Origin: CAYWNK01 sp047639615
GTDB lineage: Bacteria > Planctomycetota > UBA1135 > GCA-002686595
Direction: 5' to 3'
Assembly (NCBI GenBank): GCA_047639615.1
Contig: JBLIOL010000033.1
Location: 1 to 25,533, forward strand
DNA length: 25,533 nucleotides
Below are positions 6,686 through 14,268 of this stretch, piece after piece. Both the position numbers and the translations under genes were made by a program. The notes under the pieces were generated by a model. That model searched no databases. It was not told where the DNA came from and was given only the letters and a program-made list of their open reading frames with translations. Positions within the stretch are counted from its first letter, which is position 1. Every line of letters starts with the position of its first letter.

Positions 6686-8241
6686 GCGCAGCCTCCTCCA
6701 CCCAAGGCGCGCCGGGCCTGCTACTCCAAGGCCTCGCCGTCCAGGTCACAGGCCGCCCCCTGATCGAGGGCGCAGATCTACGCCTGCCCGGCGACGGCAT
6801 CACCGTCATTGTCGGCGGCAGCGGCGCCGGCAAATCGCTCCTACTACGCATCCTCGCCGGCCTACTCCCGCAGCAAGGCGGGCCCGTCACCTGGCAAGGC
6901 CGCTTTTGCCGCGAGGACGGCACCAAGCTCGGCCGCGTCGGCATCGTCTTCCAACAGTTCGCGCTCTTCGACGAGCAAAGCCCCATCGGCAACGTTCAAT
7001 TCGCCCTCGACCACCGTGGTGACCGCAAGGCTCCAGCCAAGAGCGCCGAAGCCTGGCTAGCGGAATTGCGCGTGCCCACGGACGTGCACGTGGCCAACCT
7101 CTCCGGCGGTCAGAAGCAGCGCCTAGCCCTAGCCCGCACCCTCGCCGCCGACCCGGACATCCTGCTCTACGACGAGCCCACCTCCGGCCTCGACGCAGCC
7201 AGCGCGCGCCAGGTAGCGGAGCTCATCAAGAGCACCCAAAGCGCCCACAGCCGCCCGAGCCTGGTCGTCACCCACGACTACGGCAACCTGCTGCCGATCG
7301 CCGATCACGTGCTACTGCTCGACGCCGCCACCAAGCGCCTAGTCGAGATCCCCCGCGACCAATGGAGCCAGGTCCCCGAGCGCATGCAACCCGTGGCCCA
7401 AACAGCCCACAAGCTGCAGCGCCCAAGCCTGCCCGCCCTCGCCACGCGCTCCTTCGGCGACTTCCTCGCCGCCAGCGGCCGCGCCTTCGGCACGGCTCTA
7501 CGTCTGCCGCTCGACCTGCTCCCGCGTTGGCCGCGCGTGATCTGGGGCTTGCGCTTCACCGCCCACTACCTGCGCCTGGTCGCTGGCCCCTCCGCCTTTC
7601 TCTACCTGCTACTCGCCGGCATGATCGCCGGCTTCACGGCCACCTACTTCACCTTCAGGTTCCTGCCCCAGGAGCTCTACACCAAGCCCCTGCTGCTCGA
7701 GGATCTGCTCGCCGCCATCGGCTTCGCACTCTTCCGCGTACTCACCCCGCTGCTAGCAGGCATCCTGATCGCCGCCCGCTGCGGCGCCGCCGTCGCCGCC
7801 GACGTGGGCGTCAAACGCTACGGCTCCCAGATCGAAGCCCTGCGCACCCTAGGCGTCCGCCCGGGCGCCTACCTCGGCACGCCGATCCTCTTCGCCTTCG
7901 TCATTGGCTCGCCCCTCCTCGAATGGGCCAGCTACCAAGCCGCCCGCGTAACGAGCCTAGTCGCCTTCGCCACCACGCACCCGGACCAAGGCCCGCACTA
8001 CTGGCAAGTGCACTTCACCAAGCGCCTGCACGAAGCCGGCCAACTGCTCCCGCGCGGCACGGAGTGGGTCCTACTCAAGAGCGTGCTCGGCGCCCTAGGC
8101 GTCGGCGCCATCGCCTACGCCCAAGGCCGCTCCCCCAAAGAAAGCGCCAGCGACGTCTCCGACGGCATCACGCGCACCGTCCTCTGGGCCACCCTCTGGG
8201 TCTTGATCGTGCACTTCGCCGTAGCCTTCCTCGAATTCTAG
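6682..8241 (+). CDS. Fused MlaF-type ATPase and MlaE-type permease (lipid ABC transporter)
   Basis: Residues 1-235 are an ABC ATPase with Walker A GGSGAGKS (45-52), Q-loop at 91-92, signature LSGGQKQR (140-147), Walker B ILLYDEP (160-166) and switch His198. Residues 300-519 are a multi-helix MlaE/DUF140 permease, whose hallmark cytoplasmic loop (AARCGAAVAADVGVKRY, then QIEALRTLGVRP) lies at about 364-394. In the Mla family these are two proteins that move phospholipids between the inner and outer membranes. Here they are one chain of 519 residues. Translation starts at GTG 6682, overlapping the upstream stop. No MlaB (STAS) or recognisable MlaD gene is next to it. Assignment to the family is secure; the direction of transport and the substrate are not shown. 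Confidence 0.9.
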   Translation: MSAASSTQGAPGLLLQGLAVQVTGRPLIEGADLRLPGDGITVIVGGSGAGKSLLLRILAGLLPQQGGPVTWQGRFCREDGTKLGRVGIVFQQFALFDEQSPIGNVQFALDHRGDRKAPAKSAEAWLAELRVPTDVHVANLSGGQKQRLALARTLAADPDILLYDEPTSGLDAASARQVAELIKSTQSAHSRPSLVVTHDYGNLLPIADHVLLLDAATKRLVEIPRDQWSQVPERMQPVAQTAHKLQRPSLPALATRSFGDFLAASGRAFGTALRLPLDLLPRWPRVIWGLRFTAHYLRLVAGPSAFLYLLLAGMIAGFTATYFTFRFLPQELYTKPLLLEDLLAAIGFALFRVLTPLLAGILIAARCGAAVAADVGVKRYGSQIEALRTLGVRPGAYLGTPILFAFVIGSPLLEWASYQAARVTSLVAFATTHPDQGPHYWQVHFTKRLHEAGQLLPRGTEWVLLKSVLGALGVGAIAYAQGRSPKESASDVSDGITRTVLWATLWVLIVHFAVAFLEF

Positions 8242-8280
8242 GAGCGAGACAGCCATGGGTGGAACCGCCGGCTTAGATGT

Positions 8281-8326
8281 GGGAGGGCTGTCCGCGGGTG
8301 CTGAGGGGTGAGAGCGACGGAGCCGG
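8281..8326. repeat. 46-bp direct repeat, copy 1
   Basis: About 40 of 46 bases match the copy at 8374-8419, with a spacing of 93 bases. It starts GGGAGGGCTGTCCGCGGGTG and ends in GGAGCCGG. The repeat belongs to the REP-like flank of the transposase gene. Confidence 0.85.
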
Positions 8327-8337
8327 CCTCTGGCCGG
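8319..8337 (+). repeat. REP-like hairpin headed by GGAG
   Basis: GGAG (8319-8322) is followed by CCGGCC-TCT-GGCCGG (8323-8337), a perfect six-base-pair stem with a three-base loop. REP sequences mobilised by RAYT transposases typically have a conserved tetranucleotide (GTAG or GGAG) 5' of a GC-rich palindrome. The mirror copy is at 9302-9320 on the minus strand. Confidence 0.65.
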
Positions 8338-8338
8338 A

Positions 8339-8434
8339 GGCTGGCGATGGGAGGGTCGGGGTTGTTGGGGAGCGGGAGGGCTGTTCGCGGGTGCTGAGGG
8401 TTGGACGCGGCGGAGCCGGGGGGCGGCCGGGGGG
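8339..8434. repeat. Left 96-bp inverted arm
   Basis: It is the inverted counterpart of 9298-9393. Bases 8339-8372 match the reverse complement of 9360-9393 with one difference. The inner part, including GGAGCCGG and GGCCGGGGGG, matches with several substitutions. Confidence 0.85.
8374..8419. repeat. 46-bp direct repeat, copy 2
   Basis: This is the second copy of the 46-base unit at 8281-8326 and lies within the left inverted arm. It too ends in GGAGCCGG at the foot of a G-rich palindromic stretch. Confidence 0.85.
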
Positions 8435-8479
8435 CGGCTCGGAAGGCGCCGGGTTCTTGGGCGCAGGTGCGCTGGGCGG

Positions 8480-9172
8480 CTAGGCGCGGAGCTGTAGGTG
8501 ACCTGGGAAGACGTCTGGTCGCATGCCGCGTAGCGCGCTCCAGGCTCCATTGTTCAGGTAGCACGCCCGGGCCACCGACCACTCGTGCTGAGGAATCAGC
8601 ACACCTCGGCCCGCGAAGCGGCCGGAGCTGAAGAGGTCCCACTCACCCCGCGGGATGTAGATGCCGTGCTTGCGCGCGTTCTGAAGCACATAGATGACCG
8701 CATGGCGAATGGCCGCGCGGCTGAACATGGGCTTGGCGTGGTAGCGGTCGCGCAGGACGCGGCCTTTGCGACCGAAAAACCTGTTGATGGCCTTGCCGAT
8801 GCGGATGCCGAGGCCCTGCGCTCCCTTGCGCAGAGCCTCGTCGTCCGGAACCGTCGCGATCATGTGCAAGTGGTTCCTCAGGATGCTGTACCCAATGAGC
8901 TGGAAGCCGAAGCGGTCCTTGGCCTTGCGGAAGCACTCCTCCAATACGTGCCGCATTTCCTCGGTGCGAAGATTGCCAATGCCCTCCACTAGCTTCCATG
9001 TGATCAGGACCCCCTCGGAACCGCGCACCGTCGGGCGCAGCTGGTGCGGCACATGTCCGCTCTTGGTTTGGAACTTAGCGTCCTTCTTGGCCCACCGAGC
9101 ACGGTCCTCTTTGGTCGGCGGGGTGTAGGGCTGATCGAAGAACTCGTCCGGCAAATGGGTGCGGGCTTCCAT
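8480..9172 (-). CDS. REP-associated tyrosine transposase (RAYT, Y1/HUH family)
   Basis: The protein is 230 aa from ATG 9172. It has the HUH motif His101-Leu-His103 in ILRNHLHMIATV and the likely catalytic Tyr161 in VIYVLQNARKHG. The conserved block GRVLRDRYHAKPM (138-150) is typical of the RAYT/IS200-like superfamily. These enzymes cut and join single-stranded DNA through a 5'-phosphotyrosine and act on hairpin ends. An upstream in-frame start at 9250 would add 26 residues without recognisable content. The gene is alone and flanked by inverted REP-like arms, as RAYT genes usually are. The frame is intact and both motifs are present, so it could be active. Confidence 0.88.
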   Translation of the reverse strand: MEARTHLPDEFFDQPYTPPTKEDRARWAKKDAKFQTKSGHVPHQLRPTVRGSEGVLITWKLVEGIGNLRTEEMRHVLEECFRKAKDRFGFQLIGYSILRNHLHMIATVPDDEALRKGAQGLGIRIGKAINRFFGRKGRVLRDRYHAKPMFSRAAIRHAVIYVLQNARKHGIYIPRGEWDLFSSGRFAGRGVLIPQHEWSVARACYLNNGAWSALRGMRPDVFPGHLQLRA

Positions 9173-9297
9173 ACTTACTAAACGCACGGGAGGCCAACAT
9201 GTGCCGACCTTTCCCGGATCAATATTGCCAATAGATACCGCTCGCGGCACCTAATGGGCAAATAGCGCAAAACGGCACATATCCGCCGGCGCCCGCG

Positions 9298-9393
9298 CCC
9301 CCCGGCCAGCGGCCGGCTCCGACGCGTCCTCTACCCAGCACACGCGATCAGCCCTACCCCTCCCCAGCAACCCCGACCCTCCCATCGCCAGCC
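9298..9393. repeat. Right 96-bp inverted arm
   Basis: It is the inverted counterpart of 8339-8434. The match is best at the outer end (9360-9393, 33 of 34 bases) and weaker towards the transposase gene. Confidence 0.85.
9302..9320 (-). repeat. REP-like hairpin headed by GGAG, inverted copy
   Basis: On the minus strand GGAG (9320-9317) precedes CCGGCC-GCT-GGCCGG (9316-9302). It has the same stem as the plus-strand hairpin at 8319-8337 with a different loop. Conserved stem and opposite orientation support a REP pair around the RAYT gene. Confidence 0.65.
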
Positions 9394-9406
9394 ACCGGCC
9401 TCTGGT

Positions 9407-9482
9407 CGGGCGCCGTCGGCTACGACCCGCTCTCCCCGCTGGGCCGGGCGCCGTCGGCTACGACCCGCTCTCCCCGCTGGGC
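9407..9482. repeat. Perfect 38-bp tandem duplication
   Basis: Two adjacent identical 38-base units occur at 9407-9444 and 9445-9482. Each contains GTCG-GCTA-CGAC, a short palindrome. There are only two copies and no spacers, so it is not a CRISPR array. It borders the REP-like island. Confidence 0.9.
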
Positions 9483-9535
9483 TACGCCTTACGGCCAAAC
9501 CGCGGACGCTGCCCAAGCCATCACCGGGGACTGGG

Positions 9536-10414
9536 CTACTCGGCGCCGCCGGCCGCTTCGAGGTGGCCGAGGGCTAGTAGGCCGTAGAAGGTGTACTCGG
9601 AGTCGAGGATGTCGTCGGCCCAGTGGCCGTGGAAGGACTTGCCGCTCCAGAGGGTGTCCACGTAGTCGAGGCAGGCGTCGACGGCAGGCGTAAAATCCAC
9701 GCTCAGCATCGACAGCGCGTGCAAGCCCGTCGCGGTCGAAAGCAGGTCCGGCATGGGCGCCTCGGGCATGGCTTTGAAGCCTCCCTTGGGATGCAGCTGG
9801 GAGAGCATCCATTGGCCGATGCCGTCCGGTGCGGGCATCTCCAATTGCTTGAGCACAGCCACGGCGGCCGCGGTCGAGGGCAATGTTCCCCAGGGCAGGT
9901 CCGCTTGGTTGGCGAAGCCGCCGTCCTTGCTGCGCAGGTTTTCGAAGCTCGCCCCAAGTACCGCCGGAGCGGGCATGGATTGGCCCACGTCCTGGTAGAT
10001 CCCGAGCGCGAGGAAGGCGTCGTAGAGCGTGCCCTTCTCCCGTCCCGGCTCCAGAGCGAAGCCCCCATCGCCGCTGCGACAAGCGCCTAGGTGCTCGAGC
10101 ACGTTGGGCACGAAGCTCTCGTCCGGAAAGCCCTGGCCCAAGGCCGCCCAACAGCGCACGAGGCAAGCTCGGTGCACCAGGTCCAACTCCGCGCCATCGC
10201 CGAAGCTCAGCAGGTAGGGACGCACAGCGTCCACCGGCAGCTCCGCGGATAGAGCCACGAGGGCATCCAGCATGAAGGCCGTGTAGTAGAGATCGCTCGT
10301 ACCCGAGCGATCCATGCCGCCCCCATCAGGGGCAAGCTGGGAGCGTAGGAACTCCTCGATGCGCGGGGCCGCCTCAGCTAGCGCTTTCGGCGCCAGCCTT
10401 GCGACCTGCAGCAT
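9536..10414 (-). CDS. Prenyltransferase/terpene-cyclase-like alpha-alpha toroid protein
   Basis: The protein (292 aa) has repeated GGF/GGG motifs with flanking helices (DGGG 30-33, GDGGFA 115-120, KDGGFA 163-168, KGGF 210-213). This is the repeat style of squalene-hopene cyclases and protein prenyltransferase beta subunits. It is about half the length of a hopene cyclase and shows no DXDD catalytic motif, so cyclase activity is not implied. A C-terminal block (GHWADDILDSEYTFYGLLALG, about 263-283) looks strongly constrained. ATG 10414 is chosen because GAGG lies six bases upstream; GTG 10432 is an alternative. The start lies 41 bases inside the upstream DUF116-polyprenyl synthase gene, which suggests coupled translation and a role with an isoprenoid substrate. 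The exact function is unknown. Confidence 0.75.
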   Translation of the reverse strand: MLQVARLAPKALAEAAPRIEEFLRSQLAPDGGGMDRSGTSDLYYTAFMLDALVALSAELPVDAVRPYLLSFGDGAELDLVHRACLVRCWAALGQGFPDESFVPNVLEHLGACRSGDGGFALEPGREKGTLYDAFLALGIYQDVGQSMPAPAVLGASFENLRSKDGGFANQADLPWGTLPSTAAAVAVLKQLEMPAPDGIGQWMLSQLHPKGGFKAMPEAPMPDLLSTATGLHALSMLSVDFTPAVDACLDYVDTLWSGKSFHGHWADDILDSEYTFYGLLALGHLEAAGGAE

Positions 10415-12191
10415 TTCGAGCCTCAAACTCACCGCAATAGCCCTCGATCAAGTTGCTCGAAAAGATCTTGCCCACCACACGCCGCAGCAGTCCTTTGACA
10501 GAGGGCTGCGCCAGAGGCGTGAGTGCCTCCACCGCAGCTTGCTCGTAAGCATCCGCCAAGTCGCGCGCCTTCTGCGGCACGCCCCACTCGGCCAGCTGTT
10601 GGTCGAGTTCCATACGCTCGGCGGTGCCGCGCGCACCGACGCTCTCTTGCTTGCGCCAGATCGCGTCGAAGCGCTGTGCCTGCTCACCGCCATCCGCACG
10701 CTTGTGCGCGATGGCCATGATCAAGGACGGACGCAGGTCGACGAAGTCGTCCGAGTCGCCGCTGCCGGTGAAGTCATCCAGGTCATCCTGGATCTGATAG
10801 GCGATGCCCAAGGCCTCGGAGTAGGGGCCGAGCACGTCCAGCACATCTTCCGTAGCGCCCCCGAAGATGGCGCCGAGACGCAGGGCGACCTCGAAGGCCG
10901 GGGCGGTCTTCTCGCGGAAGATGCCGAGCACATCGAGTGAACTGAGAGGCTTCGGATCGAGAGCCCAATTGAGCTCCGCACCTTGCCCGCGAGAGAGCGT
11001 CACGTGTCCCTGGGCTGCTACCGCCATCAGAGCGGCACGCATGTCGCCGGGCACATCGAGCTCCGAGAGCAAGCGATAACCCTCGCCCAGGAGCAAGTCG
11101 CCCACATTGAGCGCAACGCCCAGGCCATAGCGCTCGTGCAGGGTCGGCTCGCCGTAGCGCAGCGCATCCCCGTCCTCAATGTCGTCGTGGGCGAGGGAGG
11201 CCTTGTGGAAACACTCCACAGCCACAGCCAACTTGCGAAGGTCAACCGGCATGACGGGCGCGCTCACGTGCCCTTCACTGCGCAGGGCAACCCACAGGGC
11301 CGTAGCCAGGAAGGGACGCCAGCGCTTGCCACTAGCGGCCAACCACTCGCGCGCGATGCGGTCCGTACCGGGGTCGACGCATTGCACCGGCCCCATGATC
11401 TGGTCGATGGACTCGGGCGTGAACCACTCGCGCACGTCCGACTTCAAGCCTTCCAGATCGAGCCGGTAGGTGAAGTCCTTAGCCGAGAGGTGAATCAAGT
11501 CGCGCACCTGATCCAGGTCCACGTTGGTGTCGATGCAGTCGTCCTGCAGCAGCGGGATCGACATGCCGGGGATCGCCACGCGCTCCATGTGCGGGAAGCA
11601 CTTCTCGAGCACGTTTAGGCAAGAGACGCCGACGATGGCATCGACCTTGCCGGTCTCCACCATGGCCGTGACGATAGCGGAGCCTTCCGCAATCAACACC
11701 GCATACCCCAGGGCTTCCGCCTCCAGGGTCAAGTCCTCGATCGAGCACAGGCCGCACTGCTTGCAGAGCATGCCGAACTGATCGAAGGGCGCCGGGCAGT
11801 GCTCCTCGACGCGCAGGCATTTGGGCAGCAGCAGCAAGCGTCGCTCGTAAGGAACCGCGGCTAGCTCATCGCGCCAGACCTCGTTGTTCACGAGCACGCC
11901 AGCGTAGTCCACGAAGATCTCGTCGCAGCCCACGCGCTTCACCACTTCCACAGCCATCTCGCGCAGCTGCAGCATGGAAGCGGGCGGCACCAGGGCGCGC
12001 TCCTTCACCAAGGCCGCAGCCGTGTGACGCAGCTTGTCGCGTTGCCCGCGGTCGTTCGGGATGTTCGACTGGGTCTTGCGCTCCTGCACGATCGGCAGGC
12101 GGCGCGGTAGCTGCAGCGGCTCGCTACTGGGCGAGAGGGTGCTGCGCAAGCGCTCGGGCGCGAGCATGGACGGATCGGGGGGCGGGTTCAT
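10374..12191 (-). CDS. DUF116 domain fused to a polyprenyl diphosphate synthase
   Basis: Residues 75-215 resemble DUF116, a Cys-rich domain of unknown function. The motif CKQCGLC (143-149) lies near further cysteines at 125, 132, 191 and 198, which could bind an Fe-S cluster or metal. Residues 275-560 are a trans-polyprenyl synthase with both aspartate-rich motifs, DDIED (336-340) and DDLDD (469-473). These bind the Mg-diphosphate of allylic substrates. The residues four and five places before the first motif are small (Ser332, Ala331). In this family small residues there permit longer chains, so a quinone-length tail is plausible. Total length is 605 aa; ordinary synthases have about 300-350. 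It begins 26 bases after the radical SAM gene. The fusion ties the unusual redox block to isoprenoid synthesis. Confidence 0.88.
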   Translation of the reverse strand: MNPPPDPSMLAPERLRSTLSPSSEPLQLPRRLPIVQERKTQSNIPNDRGQRDKLRHTAAALVKERALVPPASMLQLREMAVEVVKRVGCDEIFVDYAGVLVNNEVWRDELAAVPYERRLLLLPKCLRVEEHCPAPFDQFGMLCKQCGLCSIEDLTLEAEALGYAVLIAEGSAIVTAMVETGKVDAIVGVSCLNVLEKCFPHMERVAIPGMSIPLLQDDCIDTNVDLDQVRDLIHLSAKDFTYRLDLEGLKSDVREWFTPESIDQIMGPVQCVDPGTDRIAREWLAASGKRWRPFLATALWVALRSEGHVSAPVMPVDLRKLAVAVECFHKASLAHDDIEDGDALRYGEPTLHERYGLGVALNVGDLLLGEGYRLLSELDVPGDMRAALMAVAAQGHVTLSRGQGAELNWALDPKPLSSLDVLGIFREKTAPAFEVALRLGAIFGGATEDVLDVLGPYSEALGIAYQIQDDLDDFTGSGDSDDFVDLRPSLIMAIAHKRADGGEQAQRFDAIWRKQESVGARGTAERMELDQQLAEWGVPQKARDLADAYEQAAVEALTPLAQPSVKGLLRRVVGKIFSSNLIEGYCGEFEARNAAGRKAGAESAS

Positions 12192-12217
12192 TGAGTTCGC
12201 AGGAGTTACGTCGAGGC

Positions 12218-13414
12218 TTAAGTGTATGCGCCGAAGCCGAAGAACCAGTGCTTCTTGGCAAACCTATACATCCAGTGCTTCTCCGGGATCTCATTGCCCG
12301 GGTCGTGCTGACTGGGGCGCGGCAGCATGGCCTCCAGCTCCTGGAAGGACTCCCCGCGCTGAGTGGTGTCCGTGGACCCGTGCCGCTTGGCCACGTCCAG
12401 GACCAGGTCAGGGCGCTCCAAAACGATGCACCCGCGGGTGGCCTTTGCCGCCGTCTTACGGAAGTCAGCCAGCATAGCGGACTCCGTGATGGTCTTGTAG
12501 ATGTCCCCATCGTTGTCGTGAATCGACTCGTTGGCGTACTGCACGATGGGACAGGGCTCGACCGCGCCGGTGGGGCTGATGTGGTGACTGATGCCCGTAG
12601 CTGCGGGGCACAGGGCCTGACCTTCGTCATCCCAATAGGCGTCCACGAAGCCGATCGACTTCTCGTTGCGCATCTCTACGGCGAAGCGCCGCACGGCCAG
12701 GATTTGTTCCGGCGTCAGCGCCAGCTCCGGCGCTGAGTCCGGCCCCACCGCGCGGTAGGTGTGGAACCAAGCGTAGTGCACGCCCAGGTCGATCAGCTTG
12801 TCGACCCAGTCGGTCGAGACGAGCTGATCAAAGTTGGTGGCGCAGACACTGGTGGCGACACCCACCAGAAGTTTCGCGCGCACGGCGGCCTCGATACCGG
12901 CCAGGGTCTTGTCGAGCACGCCCTCGCGCCCGCGGCGCACATCGCTCTCGACCGTGTCGCCCTCGACGCTGATCAGAGGCGTGGCGTTGCCGAGCTTGGC
13001 CAACTGCTGGGCGACCTCGTCGGTGATGTACTGGCCGTTGGTGAAGATCTGGAAGTAGCAGTCCGGATGGGCCGCCAACATGTCCATCAACTCAGGGTGC
13101 ATGAAAGGCTCGCCACCGAGGATGCCGAAGAAGCGATTGCCGTGCTTCTTGGCGCTCGTAATCATGCGGTTCATATCCTCCAGCGAGATCTTCGTCTGGG
13201 GCGAGGCCACGTCCACCCAGCAACCGCGGCAACGCAGGTTGCAAGAGTTGATGATGGACACGTACAGGAAGGGCGGGAAGACCTTGCCCTGCTTGAGCCC
13301 CTTCTTGAAGCGCTGCACGCTGCGCATGCCCTTCCAACCAAAGTTGTAGGCGAACTTGAACTGCACCTTGGGCGTGGTGCTCTTCAGCACGCGCATGGCC
13401 AACTGAACGCTCAT
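12218..13414 (-). CDS. Radical SAM enzyme with SPASM-like C-terminal cysteines
   Basis: The protein is 398 aa. CNLRCRGC (58-65) is the CxxxCxxC site for the SAM-binding 4Fe-4S cluster. GGEPFMHPELM (100-110) is the usual SAM-contact region, in the TIM-barrel part spanning about 48-260. Later cysteines (269, 288, 329) could hold an auxiliary cluster. The start is ATG 13414, which overlaps the upstream stop (ATGA) and follows GGAGGAG at an eight-base distance; an in-frame ATG at 13423 lacks this. Radical SAM enzymes generate a 5'-deoxyadenosyl radical, and reducing power could come from the ferredoxin-like protein encoded directly upstream. The substrate is not known. An isoprenoid or the neighbouring lipoyl carrier are guesses from context. 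Confidence 0.9.
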   Translation of the reverse strand: MSVQLAMRVLKSTTPKVQFKFAYNFGWKGMRSVQRFKKGLKQGKVFPPFLYVSIINSCNLRCRGCWVDVASPQTKISLEDMNRMITSAKKHGNRFFGILGGEPFMHPELMDMLAAHPDCYFQIFTNGQYITDEVAQQLAKLGNATPLISVEGDTVESDVRRGREGVLDKTLAGIEAAVRAKLLVGVATSVCATNFDQLVSTDWVDKLIDLGVHYAWFHTYRAVGPDSAPELALTPEQILAVRRFAVEMRNEKSIGFVDAYWDDEGQALCPAATGISHHISPTGAVEPCPIVQYANESIHDNDGDIYKTITESAMLADFRKTAAKATRGCIVLERPDLVLDVAKRHGSTDTTQRGESFQELEAMLPRPSQHDPGNEIPEKHWMYRFAKKHWFFGFGAYT

Positions 13415-14268
13415 AGGTCCCACTCCTCCACGGACGGGGCAGCGGGCCCCGTATCGTCTTTCCGATCCTTCTCGCTCTGGGAGCGCTCCATGCGCTTCTC
13501 CAGCTTGGCCTTTGCGCGGCGCGTGCGCTCTTCGATGTCGCCTGCACTGGGCAGGGTCATGAGCACCTCGTCGGGAATGTCGAGCGCATCCTTCAGCTCC
13601 TTGAGGCAGCGCTTGCGCTCGAGCAGGGCCTTGGATTCGTCGCGCTCGGTCGAGAAGCGCTTCTTGGCAGCACTGCTACGGTCCTTCAAGGCCTCGTAGA
13701 TATCACCGCCGAGGAGCGCCGAGATATCCACCTTCATGGACTCCGACGTGATGTCCTCGGCCTTGACCTCGGCGCCATTGATCGGGCCCTTGGCGTACTT
13801 GGGGAAGAGGATTGCGACCTCAGGACAGACGCGGCTGCAGGCGGGGCAGCTAGTCTTGCACTTCTCTTCATTGCGTACGGTGATCTTCCCGTCCTCGTCC
13901 ACGCCATAGACGTCGAAGAGGCAGAAGGACAGGCACTGCATGCAGTTGGTGCAGCGCGCGAAGTCGATCACCGGGAACCACGGGGTCCAAGCGCCGGGCG
14001 CGGGCTGATCCGCGGATTCGCGCTTGGCCGTGACCTGGGCTAGCACCTCGGTCGGCTCCACACCGGCGACTGCAATACCTGCCTCGCTCTCGGAGAGCAG
14101 GGCCAAGGGCGCGTGCTCGCTGGCCACACCACGGGTCACCGGGTGCCCCGCTTCCAGCAGGGTCTCCAGCAAGGCCAAGCGCTCGTCCGATGCGAGGCTC
14201 GTTCCGCCCACATCCATGTGCACGCGCAGCTCATCAAAGGGCGCAGCGGGTCCGGGTTTGGGGCTCAT
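13411..14268 (-). CDS. Ferredoxin-like protein with two 4Fe-4S sites
   Basis: The protein is 285 aa from ATG 14268. The first cluster motif is C106-C109-C112-C116 (CTNCMQCLSFC) and the second is C137-C141-C144-C148 (CKTSCPACSRVC). The eight cysteines match a two-cluster ferredoxin fold. About 95 residues precede this, and a charged, helical, probably coiled-coil tail (180-270) follows, so it is much larger than a simple ferredoxin. GGAG lies eight bases before the start, and the start overlaps the upstream stop (ATGA). Its own stop overlaps the radical SAM start. It probably passes electrons within this gene block. Confidence 0.85.
   Translation of the reverse strand: MSPKPGPAAPFDELRVHMDVGGTSLASDERLALLETLLEAGHPVTRGVASEHAPLALLSESEAGIAVAGVEPTEVLAQVTAKRESADQPAPGAWTPWFPVIDFARCTNCMQCLSFCLFDVYGVDEDGKITVRNEEKCKTSCPACSRVCPEVAILFPKYAKGPINGAEVKAEDITSESMKVDISALLGGDIYEALKDRSSAAKKRFSTERDESKALLERKRCLKELKDALDIPDEVLMTLPSAGDIEERTRRAKAKLEKRMERSQSEKDRKDDTGPAAPSVEEWDL
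13423..13429 (-). promoter_or_regulatory. Shine-Dalgarno site deciding the radical SAM start
   Basis: GGAGGAG is read on the minus strand, eight bases before ATG 13414. It supports that start over the ATG nine bases upstream. Strong sites of this kind are rare in the window. Confidence 0.7.

Larger units (their letters stand above)
8339..9393. mobile_element. RAYT transposase gene within long inverted arms (REPtron-like island)
   Basis: A single Y1 transposase gene (8480-9172) lies between two 96-base inverted arms, 8339-8434 and 9298-9393. The outer 34 bases of the arms match at 33 positions. GGAG-headed palindromes occur in opposite orientation on the two sides. The island lies between convergent genes and interrupts neither. 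RAYT genes flanked by inverted REP elements are known from other bacteria. The outer limits are uncertain, because repeats continue to 8281 on the left and 9482 on the right. Confidence 0.7.
9173..9535. other. Non-coding stretch holding the right REP-like flank
   Basis: No gene is supported here. Bases 9173-9297 are the leader of the transposase gene and are less GC-rich than the flanks. The rest is the right inverted arm (9298-9393) and a 38-base tandem duplication (9407-9482). I see no terminator for the gene ending at 9536. Confidence 0.6.

Noticed and set aside
8242..8479. Small plus-strand frames after the transporter gene
   Set aside because: They run through GC-rich REP-like repeats and show only Gly/Arg-rich low-complexity translation.
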